Assembly: GCF_963678635.1 (NCBI RefSeq)
Contig: NC_087066.1
Span: forward strand, 53,214,312-53,278,311
Length of the DNA stretch: 64,000 bases
From: Symsagittifera roscoffensis
Taxonomy: Eukaryota > Xenacoelomorpha > Acoela > Convolutidae
Direction: 5' to 3'
The notes beneath the pieces are model-generated. The model saw nothing but the letters and a program-made list of their open reading frames with translations, ran no database searches and had not been told where the DNA came from. Shown piece by piece: positions 22,741-35,200 of the stretch. Every line of letters begins with the position of its first letter. The first letter of the stretch is position 1. A program made the position numbers and the translations under genes.

Positions 22741-23288
22741 TGAGTGATTCAAGATAATCTGGAAAACCTAATATACGGCTCAAAATTGTGTCTTCTCCAA
22801 AAGTTCTGGAATTAAAAGTGAAGAATTTTTCACTTTCAAATAAGAACAAAAAGAAAAACAAAAAGGATGAGCAAACGTGTCAACGTGAACTTTAGGTTAC
22901 TTTTTTGAGGCTATCGCTTCAGCTTTTGATCAAGCAAAAACTAGAAAAACATAGCTTCCGAACATTTCACTACCTACATCAGAAAACATCGCAACCGCTG
23001 AGTTTTTTTTTCAATCAAATAAGAAACAGCCATTCAATTATGGATGTCTGTTAAAAAATGGTTTTCCTTTTTAAGCTGTGATGTGATCTCAGTTTATTTT
23101 GCACTTACTGCAACTATTACGTAACTTAATAACAGGTCACTTACCTATGCCCTTCACTTTGTCATTCTCTCCGTCGGAGAGAATCTTCTCTCACTTTTTA
23201 ATATTTTAACTTTAGACTAATTCATTTTTATTCCTTTATTCTTTTAATTGTATAAATTAGATTTAGCTACAACAAAGTAACATTTATC
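22741..23288. other. Flank / possible LTR remnant of a gypsy relic
   Basis: No gene. The AT-rich stretch 23050-23288 directly precedes a gag-like start codon and could be an LTR or leader remnant, but I found no second copy. Confidence 0.3.
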
Positions 23289-25148
23289 ATGGCGCAGTCA
23301 AATAACGAATCTAACGTGAAAAGAATACCTCCATTTTGGCAAAACCATACTGTAGATCCACCAACTCTCTGGGAGGACTGGAGCGACCTGTTTCATTTAG
23401 CTATTATCGCTAAAGAAAACATAGATATCGAAAACCTAAAAAAATCCTTCGGAAAGACATCATTCCCAACTTCCAACTTTGGAAAATCCGACGGACAACG
23501 AATCGAAAAACCAAAGAAAATTGAGAACCGACAGGAATATACAAGAACAAAGACGTTACGACGAGGAGGAAACGGCATCCATTAAAATAGAAACCAAATG
23601 AAATAAATGGAATGAGTATTGAGTAAGCCGATAAAAAATTACGATCAATTTTATATCTTGCACTAGGAAACGAAGGAAAAAATATCTTTGGACAAAAATT
23701 TACAAAGGTAAAAACCTTCAAATTTCATTTAAAGAGTTTTGCGAACTCCTAGCAACCGCTTTTGTCAGAAAGACAAATGTCACATTCGAACGTCACAAAC
23801 TTGAAATCGAAAACAACGGGACAGAGATTCACTCGAACAATTTTGGGGAACCCTAGCCGAAATGGTCAAAAAAATAGACATAGCCACGGGAGAGGCAGAA
23901 TGGATCAGGATATTTTCATTAATAACTTGAAGAATTACGACATCAACGGAAACTCTTAACCGAAACTCTACCTCCACGAGAATCACTGAACGTAGCACTC
24001 ATCGACGAAAAGGGAGTTTTAAATCACTTGAAACTCACAAATAATTTTTAATCCAACCGATCAACTGTACATAGACAACACAACCATTTTACTGTAAAAA
24101 GAGAACCAACTCTGAATATAGAAAGAAGTAACAACTGTATGAAATGTGGCGGGACTTTTTCGAAAAGACACTTAGCGGTTTGCCCTGCGAATGATACTAC
24201 TTGTACATCCTGTAAATATAAAGGTCATTTTACGAAACTTTGTAAATCTCGTCGCAAAACTGTAAAGATTGTAAATACACAAATTGTTGACAATACAGAT
24301 TGTAATCCGTCGGATCACCCAGATGTAAATAGCGACCATGTAAATAGAGAATTCTGTGGAGTCATAAACGCATGTTTGGAATCGAGACAACGTGAAAACG
24401 ACGATTACTCTGTTTTAAATGTCACTACAGTTTTTGACGATGACGGAAAAGAACTGGAAAAACTACTGAATATTGGCCTCGGGAAGGAAAATCAAGTAAT
24501 TTTAAATATTCAAGTGGACTCAGCTAGCCCGATTAGCCACCTCAAGAAGAACGTACTACACGAATTGAAGCTTCGAGATCCTTACTTAAAAATTCATCCG
24601 GTGGACAAGGCAACCAAGGATTTATACTGCAGATATACAACCCCATTAATATTTCTGGAAAAGTGATACTTTCGATTTTCTTCAACGGTTGGTCACACGA
24701 CGACTGTCACTTCGTTTTGACCGAGGGACACGAGCGGAACATCCTTGGAAATGGCAACCTCCTCAAAGTGGGGATAAAATTTTAACAAAGTAATTTCCCG
24801 ACTTCCAGACAAACCAGTTGTGTAAGTCCATAAATTTTATATCACCAACAGATAAAAAAAGAGAAATCACAAACATCTCTAAAAACGTATTCCTTCGGAT
24901 TGGAAAAATAAAAAATCAGATGAAAATTGCACATTTTCACGAACCACTAAAACCCATCCAACTAAAAGGAAGACTGATCTTAATAGATTAAAAGACGAAG
25001 GACATATTAAAAAATTAGAAAAGTGCGACGAAGATCGTTTTATTAGCCCATTCGTCCTTACTTGCAAAAAAGACAAATCGATCAAATTGGCTCTGGATTC
25101 AAAGTTTATTAACAAACAGATATACAAGAACAAGTACCAGATGCTTTA
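23289..25148 (+). pseudogene. Ty3/gypsy gag-pro-RT relic
   Basis: 23289-23585 encodes a Gag-like start (PPFWQNHTVDPPTLWEDW, then DLFHLAIIAKENIDIENLKK). 24139-24666 carries two Cys/His knuckle-like motifs (CMKCGGTFSKRHLAVC; CTSCKYKGHFTKLC) and a decayed protease in which the active-site region reads VDSASPIS instead of DTG/DSG. About 24990-25148 gives the start of reverse transcriptase (EGHIKKLEKCDEDRFISPFV, then SIKLALDSKFINKQIYKNKY), after which the element stops. Frameshifts and stops separate the pieces; none is likely functional. Confidence 0.75.
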
Positions 25149-26619
25149 TTGAAAAACTTAAGTAAAAAAAATAATTTTGACTTGTTTGATCTTTGTCTTT
25201 GTTTTTTGAGTGCGTTTTGAAAGATGCTGCGCCGTCAAGATTACGAAAAACAACAAAGAATAGATAAGCAAAGGATGCTTGAAGGATTCATGACTTTGAA
25301 ATTCAATAAAGCTAATCAGCAGCAAGCTTAATAAGAAAATGTTACGGGGAATAATAAAGCTTGCCGCTTCGGATAACACATTTGCAATTTTTTTTATTTT
25401 TATAAATTATTTCAAAAAATAGTATCTCAGCACCCTTAAAAAGGTGATCTGATTTCCCCAAACCAGGTAACGTCTGTAAATCGAGTTGTACAAGGCATTT
25501 ATACATTGGGTGAGGAATCGGTCTGGGCAAACATTTTGCGGGACTAAATTTCTTGAGATTGCTTACTAAGCTCCTGAACCTTAATTTGGACAGCAGAGTG
25601 TTCAAAACTTTAAGATGTTTGTTTACTGAGGGTTGTTTTTTGCCCTCATTAAAAATGAAACGAGGTTTGGACCCACTGCCATCGCCAACAAGCTCAGACA
25701 ATTCGTGTCTAAATGCGTGAGAAGAAAAGCTCTCGCAGAGCAACAATTTTTTTTGGACATTTCAGATGGGTTGTAGTGACATTGGTGCACAGTCCTATAA
25801 ATTGTTGATAGATAGAGCATAAAGAAAGGCTCAAAAGTTTTCAGAGTCAAATAATTTTTGTTGGTTTTTCTTCGCTTAATAGAGAAAATATCTTGAATCC
25901 TGTTTTTCAAGCACCCCGACTGGGGCAAGCAAATTTTCTTGCACCTACAGTAACTCGAGTTTCACTTTTCACAAAAAGTCTATCATTACACTTAAGAAAA
26001 ATTATAACAAGTGATGTCAAAGCTCCTACACTGATTGCTGAAACAAAACAGACGCTAGTAAAAAAAGCTTGATTTAAAACTAAACAATTGATTTTTAGAT
26101 GATATAAATCTAGCTGACAACTATAATATATTTATCTGAAATTTAAAAGTTCTAAAAGATTAAACTGCAATCGGAAAAATACTGAATGGAGCCAAAGCAC
26201 AGAAAAAAATCTGCTACATTTTCTAGGTGTGACCACAAGTACGCAGTACACAACAGTCATAGGTCAGTTCCAAATTTTTTGTCCCAAGGAATGTCATTTC
26301 CAAAGATGATCTCGTAATATTAGGCTCCCCTAGAGTCAAATCTCTACGCAATGCGCTGCTAAATGAAAAAAAAACAGAAAGAACTTTGAAATTTATTGAC
26401 ACGTTGATACAATTTATGAGTTTAATAACTAAAAACTTTTTAGGCTTACCCAAACTCCTTATGTTTTACGAACTAGTCGTTGCTCCTGCAAAAAGATTTT
26501 ATGGAACCGTACGATTAAATTTTAGGAAACTCTCAATGGGAGAAATAAATGAAATAAGCTTTAGCTGCTCTATTAGACTCAACAGTAGAAGCAAATCTAA
26601 ACTAAGCTAAATTTTTGGT
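25149..26619. repeat. Dispersed repeat, copy A (left half of a split copy)
   Basis: Segments match 58420-59960 in the same order: GCCAACAAGCTCAGAC, GCTGAAACAAAACAGACGCT, AGCTGACAACTATAA, GACCACAAG, TCATAGGTCA, and the TAGACTCAACAGTAG...AGCTAAATTT block. The copy breaks off at 26619 and appears to continue at 49955. No coding function recognised. Confidence 0.7.
26521..26619 (+). repeat. 99 bp direct repeat, left copy
   Basis: Differs from 49856-49954 at a single position. The two copies bound the 23.2 kb insertion. Confidence 0.9.
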
Positions 26620-28313
26620 AGCATAGTTTTTCGCAAATTTTTTCAACTAAAGCGTTTTAGATTGGGTCTTTTGCATTGAACTAGAAGAGTATAGACCTTC
26701 TGAGCTCGGATCAATAATTTTTAGGTTGAAAGGAACAGAATTGCAGAAAAAGTTAGGCGGAACCTATAAGAGACAAACTTTTTGACTTTAGAAAAAAGAC
26801 GTTTTGGTTAATAACTTTGGAACTACAGGGCATATCGAGTTGATCTTGGTATCAATAGATCAGAAATTAGCTGAGCTTACTGATAGGGACAAAAGTTTTT
26901 CGAAAAAAAAAGCGTGAAAATTTTTTGAGATTGTTTTTAGCAAATTCACCGATTTGGAGGGTAGACCCTTCACGTTTTATAAATTTTTTTTAGAAAAGCC
27001 CTCACACCCCTACCAAAAGGTAATAGCGGTTGAATAAAGTAACTTTAGGCCGTTCTAGACGAAAAGGGAAGGCTAAAAGCACAGAAAAACCTTAATCGAG
27101 CCGAAGTTAGGCGAGCGATAAGGCCCTTCACTGCTAGCGTGAATTGTCAAATAAGAGGCTTAACTTCAATCCGGAAGGGTCTAGGAAAGCAGTACATACC
27201 CTTCCTAATTAATTGAAAAAGCAAAATTGCATCGAAGAACGTATCCGGAAGGGTATAGGTTTAAAGAAGGAAATCTCCGAAAAGCTACTATTACAAACCA
27301 GAGGGCTCCCAATCCGGAGGGGTCTTATATTTGCTAATTCGTAGGGGTCCCAATCCGGAGGGGTCTTATATTTGCTAACTCGGAGGGGTCCCAATCCAGA
27401 GGGGTCTGATATTTGCTAATTCGGAGGGGTCCAAATCCGGAGGGGTCTTATATTTACTAACTCAGAGGGGTCCCAATCCGGAGGGCTCTAAATTTTGTTA
27501 GTCCGGAAGGGTCCTATATATAGATATTTTTTTCCAAATCCGGAGGGGTATTATTTTATTAAAGGACTTAGATAAACGGAAGAAAGACTAAAGTGAGAGG
27601 TATTAGGTTATTAGCAGACAGGCTAGGAATCAGTGACTGCACTGGTAACTTGCCTTTCAATAAAAACCAGACCAAAACAAAACAGGTCCGAACTCGGATA
27701 TTCGCGACACTAGGTCTAAACTAAAGAGAGCGTAATTCATTGGTGTGGATTGACACCCAATACGTTTTTTTTGAAAAGTGTCTGCCCTGAGGATTTTACT
27801 AGGTCTAGCTCGGGCAGTCCGAAGGCAGATAGGTAACACAGTACTCGGTGGGTGCAATAGACGCCCACTTGAGAAAATTACTGCCTTCAAAGTTTTATCT
27901 GTTTGGTGCAGCACCAAGCAGGGAAAGCTTTTTCTTTAAAAGACAAGTTCGACTATTGTACTGCGACCGACTACAAGTACAATACACATACGTTTTTTTT
28001 ATAGAGATATTCATATTCTGTCATTATATATTTTTTTGTTTTTGATTTTAAATCAACACAATTTGTGCTTGATTGGGTAGTGAGTAAACTATCTTTTAAA
28101 TTGACTGATAACGTCATATTGTGCTAGTTCTCAAATCTTACGAACGATAATTGGTTAGTGTGAATAAATTATATACAAACTGTACTCTGATAACATACAG
28201 GGATGTTGGTCACTATTTAATAGAATCTTGTGAAATTTATTGTGTTGTGTCATTATTATTGATAGTCAAACAATAAGGTCACTAGCAATCGAATTAAGTG
28301 TGACAAATTAAGA
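26620..28313. other. 5' leader region of the giant element
   Basis: No gene. AT-rich except for a series of CCGGA(A/G)GGGT motifs between 27170 and 27560, including the 42 bp minisatellite. May hold the 5' LTR and leader. Confidence 0.4.
27303..27512 (+). repeat. 42 bp minisatellite, about five copies
   Basis: Unit begins GGGTCCCAATCCGGAGGGGT and continues TCTTATATTTGCTAACTCGGAG. Copies start near 27303, 27345, 27387, 27429 and 27471, with single-base differences; related single motifs flank it. Confidence 0.9.
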
Positions 28314-31300
28314 ATGAGTCTAGACAAGTCAAGGATACCTAAACGGGGTAATATCTTTAGGAAATTCATACCTAAAAAGCAAAGAAGAACAATGACCGAT
28401 CCTTTTGTGGATTGGATCAAACGAGCCCGGACCGACAAAAGGGAGACGGTTTTAGGCAGAATGGTTGAAACAAGGAGTCAGAAGACCTCAGAAGAGCAAA
28501 AAGAACAGTTAGAAGTGGAGTTCAATACGGACCATGCCATGAACCAGGAAGTACATGGACTGGAAGGGAGAGGCAGAAGGCTGGCGAGTGAATCTACTCC
28601 GGTAGAACAAGGCCATGATTTTGCCACTTCCACCGGGACATTGGATCGAGAGGAGATGTCGGAACTGTCCGACATCTCAACTGAAATAGCGGCAACTAGA
28701 AGATCTCCAACAGACAACACTATGATGGCAGGCGGAACTGAGAAACAAACAACGTCATCATCGTTCTCAGAAAGAATGAGGAACACCTTAGGAAACATCT
28801 TTCCATTCACCATGGGAGGGGGCGCAGGAAATGAAGGTGAATCCCAGAAGGAGGAGGACGAAGAAGAGCAAGTGGTTTTTGGGTCTCAAGTCAGCCTCAA
28901 TAGTTCGACCCAGGAGAATGAGGCATACGTCGGAAGAGAGACTGGAACCAGGGACAAATTTGGTGTAGTGAGAACGATAAGCAAAGAGGTAAACACACCG
29001 GGCCAGTCAAGAGACTTCGCGATTATGACAAATTCAGAGCTGCAAACTGGGGAGAGTAGAAACAGAGGGCTAGGCAACGCATTGGCGGATCCTGAGGTGG
29101 ATAATGAAAAGACGTCGAGGCAGAGAGTCAAGGCCCGGATCTCGACCAGCACGAAGCTACCTGGGACCGACACGGTTACACTGCCACTAGTGACGCCACT
29201 CGTGGATAACGGGGCAGCACTAGAAGAAGCCTTAAACAACATAGTGGACAGTTTAGGAGAACAAAATGAACAGATGTCCATAAGAATGAGTGAACTAGAA
29301 AGTGCAGTTCACATTGAAAGAGAAAGTCTGCGGGAAGAAATAAACCGCAATAGACAAGAAGTTGGTAGGAGCGAAAAACGCTTGAAAGAAAGAACGGACG
29401 AGCATATGGCGAAGAACTTGTCGCGAATGACAAGAGAAGCGGAACAGAGAGAGTTACGCTTAAGAGACGACATGGAGAAGTTGAGAATTCAGCAAGAGCA
29501 GTCTCTTGGGACTCTTGACACAAAGATAGACGCGATGATGGAGAGGCGAACTCAGGCTATCATGGACAGGTTGGACGGGCTACTAAGCAGCAAGAGTGGA
29601 CCAAAAGAAGGATAACCGAACTCGGGAGGTCCCAGCAGGGAGCCGAAGGTGAACTTCAATGAACATCAAAAGAGGAAGACATATGGATCCACTAGAGGCA
29701 GGGGCAGTTCAACAGGCTATGCCACAAGGGATAATAGAACATGGGGCCCGAAAAGTAGAGCAAGTTCAACGGGGAACAGACAGACCTCTAATGAACGACC
29801 AACGCAAGGCACATATGCGACTGGGAGAAGTGATTCCGGTAACAGAGGGCATGCAAGCCCGGGGAGGAGTCATGTGGGCCAAGCGGGAAACACTCACGGC
29901 GATTCGGGTTGCAGGGATGCACCGCATACAGAACCTTTGACAAGGTGTGAGGACTCAGGCGGGACACTCAAGGGATGCTAAGGCAATGGCCACAGCCTTT
30001 CAACCCCTAAACAGATCTTTGGAGACATTCCTTACAAGGTTATCCAGAACCAATGAACGCAGTGAGAAGTCCAGAAGAGTTTTTAAGAAACCAAGATGCT
30101 ATAAAGACGAATCTGATGGCTGTATTGATACCTGGATAGAGGTAATGAAACTGCATTTCGAGGAAGAGGACTTGTCGGAGAGACAGGAATGCAGTGCGCT
30201 CACCAGTAATTTGGAAGGGACAGCCCTGAACTGTGTCATGGCCAAGAAGCAATATCAGCGTGACACAGCTGAGAAAATCTTCGAAATCTTGTTAAACCGT
30301 TTCGGATCAGGGGTGCAGGGGCACCAAGCGATGATGCGCTTCGAGAAACGGAGGCAATGAGAAGATGAAACGATAGACAAGAGAAGCGGAACAGAGAGAG
30401 TTACGCTTGAGAGACGACATGGAGAAGTTGAGAATTCAGCAAGAGCAGTCTCTTGGGACTCTTGACACAAAGATAGACGCGATGATGGAGAGGCGAACTC
30501 AGGCTATCATGGACAGGTTGGACGGGCTACTAAGCAGCAAGAGTGGACCAAAAGAAGGGGAACCGAACTCGGGAGGTCCCAGCAGGGAGCCGAAGGTGAA
30601 CTTCAATGAACATCAAAAGAGGAAGACATATGGATCCACTAGAGGCAGGGGCAGTTCAACAGGCTATGCCACAAGGGATAATAGAACATGGGGCCCGAAC
30701 AGTAGAGCAAGTTCAACGGGGAACAGACAGACCTCTAATGAACGACCAACGGAAGGCACACATGCGACTGGGAGAAGTGATTCCGGTAACAGAGGGCATG
30801 CAAGCCCGGGGAGGAGTCATGTGGGCCAAGCGGGAAACACTCACGGCGATTCGGGTTGCAGGGATGAACCGCATACAGAGCCTTTGACAAGGTGTGAGGA
30901 CACTCAGGCGGGACACTCGAGGGATGCTAAGGCAATGGCCACAGCCTTTCAACCCTTAAACAGATCTTTGGAGACATTCCTTACAAAGTTATCCAGAAAC
31001 AATGAACGCAGTGAGAAGTCCAGAAGAGTTTTTAAGAAACCAAGATGCTATAAAGACGAATCTAATGGCTGTATTGATACCTGGATAGAGGTAATGAAAC
31101 TGCATTTCGAGGAAGAGGACTTGTCGGAGAGACAGGAATGCAGTGCGCTCACCAGTAATTTGGAAGGGACAGCCCTGAACTGTGTCATGGCCAAGAAGCA
31201 ATATCAGCGTGACACAGCTGAAAAAATCTCCGAAATCTTGTTAAACCGTTTCGGATCAGGGGTGCAGGGGCACCAAGCGATGATGCGCTTCGAGAAACGG

Positions 31301-32226
31301 AGGCAACGAGAAGATGAAACGATAGACAAGTTTCTCGATGACTTGGAAATGCTGAGAAGACGCAGCCAACCGGATGAGTCAAATCGAAGGATGAACCTGG
31401 CCGTAGCCTCAAAATTCATCGATGGTGTGAAGAATGCTGAACTTCGAACAATGCTAGCAACGCTTTACACACCACTATCAACCAATGCGCCAACACCAGA
31501 GGAGTTGAGGCTCAAGTCAAAAGAGTATCTTTTGTTGAAACCTCCTTCGACATCTGGATACTACTAGAACAATTATGGCAATTTTAACAACGGACCAGCA
31601 AACCAAGGGAACAATTGGTACAAACCGAGGGATGATATGGACAAGAGACGCTCTTGTGCCTATTGCAGTTCAACGGACCATCATGTGTCAGCATGCCCAA
31701 CTTACAAACAAGGCATGAAAGCAATAGGCTTTAGCCTCGAGGACGAGGATGCGTCAGAATTGGACCATGAGGATTTCATGAGAGGAGTAATTGCGAAATT
31801 CGGCCCGAGGTGTTTCTTTTGCAACTTGGAAGGTCATTTTAAATCAGATTGTCCGCAATTCTGGGATGCAGTGGCAGACATCAAGCATCCAAGGCATGAA
31901 GAAGCTTTGTCAGGAGTGAAAGCCAGTAAGGCTCGCCTGTTGAGTGAAGCGGAGGCACGCAGAAAAGATAAACCTCAAGAGCTGGCGGCAAAGAAAATGC
32001 AAGCGGTAACAGAAGAGACACGTGAACCGGAACCAGCAACTGCGGCCGATGACTTCAAGATTGATTATAGGGCAGCCGCGAGGGATGTTCTAAGTAGAGT
32101 GCAGCAGGATCTGGTGACGAAAGAGATCGAAAAAAAAGTGAAACTTGAACTGGAGAATGAGAAACTTCAGGAGCAACTGAATACCTTCGAAGCAACGTAG
32201 TTCGAAGAAACTAAAGCACCAAGCAG
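28314..32226 (+). pseudogene. Giant-element Gag (coiled coil plus two CCHC knuckles)
   Basis: Starts at ATG 28314 with a basic N-terminus, a long low-complexity acidic/Ser-rich region, a coiled coil near 29300-29520 (IERESLREEINRNRQEVGRS), a charged Gag core around 30990-31420 and two zinc knuckles near 31650-31850 (CAYCSSTDHHVSAC; CFFCNLEGHFKSDC). Breaks: TAA at 29613, a 2 bp deletion near 29953 in the first half of a 947 bp duplication, TAG at 31565-31567 and TAG at 32198-32200. Gag binds and packages RNA in related retroelements. Confidence 0.75.
29431..31324 (+). repeat. 947 bp tandem duplication within Gag
   Basis: 29431-30377 and 30378-31324 are two head-to-tail copies differing at a modest number of positions. 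Sequence before the unit start and at the unit end shares GACAAG, so the duplication probably arose through 6 bp microhomology. 947 is not a multiple of three, so it shifts the frame. Confidence 0.9.
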
Positions 32227-35200
32227 TTTGAGCATGAAACTTAATGTGATCTCCGGTCAGAGGTTCGGCATGGTGCCGCAAGGAAGCAAGATACAGTCGA
32301 TAATCTCAGTGGCTGGACATCAGGTAATCAGAAATTTAAGTGAACCATCCGAGTTCACTTTGATGCATTTGGACACATATGCAGATTATCTGAGGCAGGT
32401 GGAGCCACGCACCGAGTCGAGAGCTGTGCGAGCACTACTAACAACGGGTGGCCCTCGCATGAAGAAACTTCATGGACGCTACCTAGAGGTCTATGGGCCA
32501 TATCAAGTGATGCTGAACGTGGATGGAATCAGTATCTACACCAGGACTTATGTAACAACAGATGATGACCAAATGGGGCAGATCTATTTGGGTGAGGAGG
32601 AACTCAAAGTCCGCAGGATAGGCCATGACGCCATGATGGAACAAGATGCAGTACACATTGGGTATGAAGCAGATGTGACTGCACATCTGCTCGACACCAA
32701 CGGAACAAAAATTGGAGTCACAGGGCTTCTGGACACAGGAGCGGTACTGAGTGTGATGCCGATAAAAACTTGGGAAAGAATGGGCTTCACGAGGGAAGAT
32801 CTAATTCCAACGAATCTCCGTCTGGCCGCCGCCAATCGAGGAGCTATTTACGTAGCCGGGAGAACGCCAATAACGGTCCTCCACATGGGAGGACGGCATC
32901 TTTGGATGAGCTTCCTGGTGGTAGAGAATTTGGACGACGCCGACCAATTCATCTTGGGCAGAGATTTTGTCAGGAATTTTGACGTGATGATTGACTTGAA
33001 CAACGGTCTGATACGGATTAGAAACCCGGACCGGAAGTATGTTAAGAAACCAATTAATAGGATAATAACAGACGAAAACAAGGTACCAATTTTTTTAGAT
33101 AGAAAAGTAAAACTACAGCCAGGACAAGCTGTGGTGGCAATTTTTAGAATGAGGAATTTGAATTCGTTAAGTGATAGTAAACAGGTTTGCTTAGTACCGA
33201 ATCCAAATAGTCAGAGTTCGGTGATTTTAGGCCGGAGCTTCTCGGTAACGCGAAACGGACTGTGTGTCAGTGTGTTATTGAATACACTGGACACCACGGT
33301 TTCAATCAGCGTGGAAAGAAGCTTGGCTACGCTTTGCCGATGAGGACCGACTATGAGGAGACACAAAACTTGAAGAAACATAGTGTGAAAGACTGTCCTT
33401 ATCATGCTAGTAAAGATAAAATTTTAAAGAGGATTAATGAATTAAAATCTATTCATAAATTGTTTTCAATAAAATCCAAAACGGACGACGGCTTATCAAG
33501 CTGCTCGAATTTTCCGGAACGCCCCTCGTCATATAAACTAGAATCTGACAAACCGGTTTTGCCAGAGATAGAACATTTAAAAAGGAAAATAGGTGAGGGA
33601 GATTTCGAAAAATTGCGGGACCTCCTAAATCGGAACGCAGATGTATTTTCAAAACATAAGGCGGATATCGGTTGCTGTAATTTCGTCGAACACGAAATCG
33701 AACTTGAAGAGGGCGCCGTTCCCCACAGGGAAGGCGCAAGACGAATGACGCCACACAAATCGGAAGCGTGCCGAGCGGAAACAGAAATGTTGCTTGAATA
33801 CGACATGATAGAACCCTCGAAATCGCCATGGGCCTGCGGGGTAGTAATGGCAAAAAAGAAAGGGGGCAGCTTAGATTTTGTTGCGACTTTCGTTACTTGA
33901 ACAAGGTAACAATTAAAGATGCGTACCCGATACCGCGGATAGACGAGAGCCTCTCTAAGCTTGGTGATGCCAAGTTCTTCACCACATTGGACTTGGGTTG
34001 TGCCTTCTGGCAGGTGCCTCTGCGGAAGAAAGATAGAGAGAAAACCGGATTCGCGTGCGAATTAGGATTGTACCAGTGGAAGAGGATGCCCTTCGGCTTG
34101 TGCAATGCAACGGCCACTTTTTAAAGACTGATGGCTCAGGCTTTGACGAGAGTGACCAAGAAGTACGGGAATCTCGTGATGTGTTACGTGGATGAAGTAG
34201 TCATAGCGACACCGACCCTGGAAGACCACATTGATAGGCTCGATGAGGTCTTTGGATGCATGAAAAGAGCAGGATTGAAGTGCAAACTATCGAACTGTGA
34301 AATCCTTAGGATTTCGATTAAGTACCTGGGAAGAATGGTGGACAGGCATGGTGTGAGACCGGACCCGGAAGCAGTGGAAGCAGTGTTGACATGGAAAGCT
34401 CCCAGAACGGACACACAGCTCCTGAGCTTCCTAGGGTTTGACAATTAGTACCGGGAGTTCATAAAAGGCAAAAGCTAATGCGCAACAAAGGGAAAAAGTT
34501 CGAATGGAACGATGGAGCACAACTTGCCTTCGAGAACAGAAAGTGGGAACTGTGCGAAGCGCCAGTGCTAGGCATGCCTACAGAAAAGGGCATGTATGTT
34601 CTTGACACAGACGCATCGGTAGTAGCCATCTCAGGAATATTGCATCAAGAGCAAGAATGGAACGGAAGAACGGTTCTCCGTCCCATTGCATACGGCAGCA
34701 AGGTCTTGAGTGACACAGAGATGAAATATGGCGCACCGAAAGCAGAAATGTTTGCAGTAGTCACTTTCGTGGAAAAGTACCGTGCATACTTGGGGAGCGC
34801 TCCCTTCAAGTTACGCGTGGACAACAGAGCGTTATCCAGGTTGAAGACCTACTCGATGGATCAGAGTTATATTGGTAGATGGATAGTAAGATTGGATGGC
34901 TACCATATGATAATCGAACATAGGATGCGTGATAAACACCAGAATGCTGACAGCCTCAGCAAGAAAACTGAGTTCTATGAAAGATTGGAGCAGAAGCAGG
35001 CCAATCAGGCGGAAATAAAGGAGGAATTTTCGTTTCTGGACAAAGAAACTTATGAAGCGCTTCCCTTAACGAGATGGTTGGATAAAACTGGACATCCAAT
35101 TCCAGAGCATCCTGAGTTACCTGTAGAGAAAGCAGCCGAGATAAAGATCCTATCCAAGGGGGACCCGGTCCCCTTGGATCTGTTGCTGCGCTCGAATCTG

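Noticed and set aside
25342-25928. Overlapping minus-strand ORFs
   Set aside because: They fall in the dispersed repeat; the matching part of copy B (58379-58564) is only weakly similar and not coding-like.
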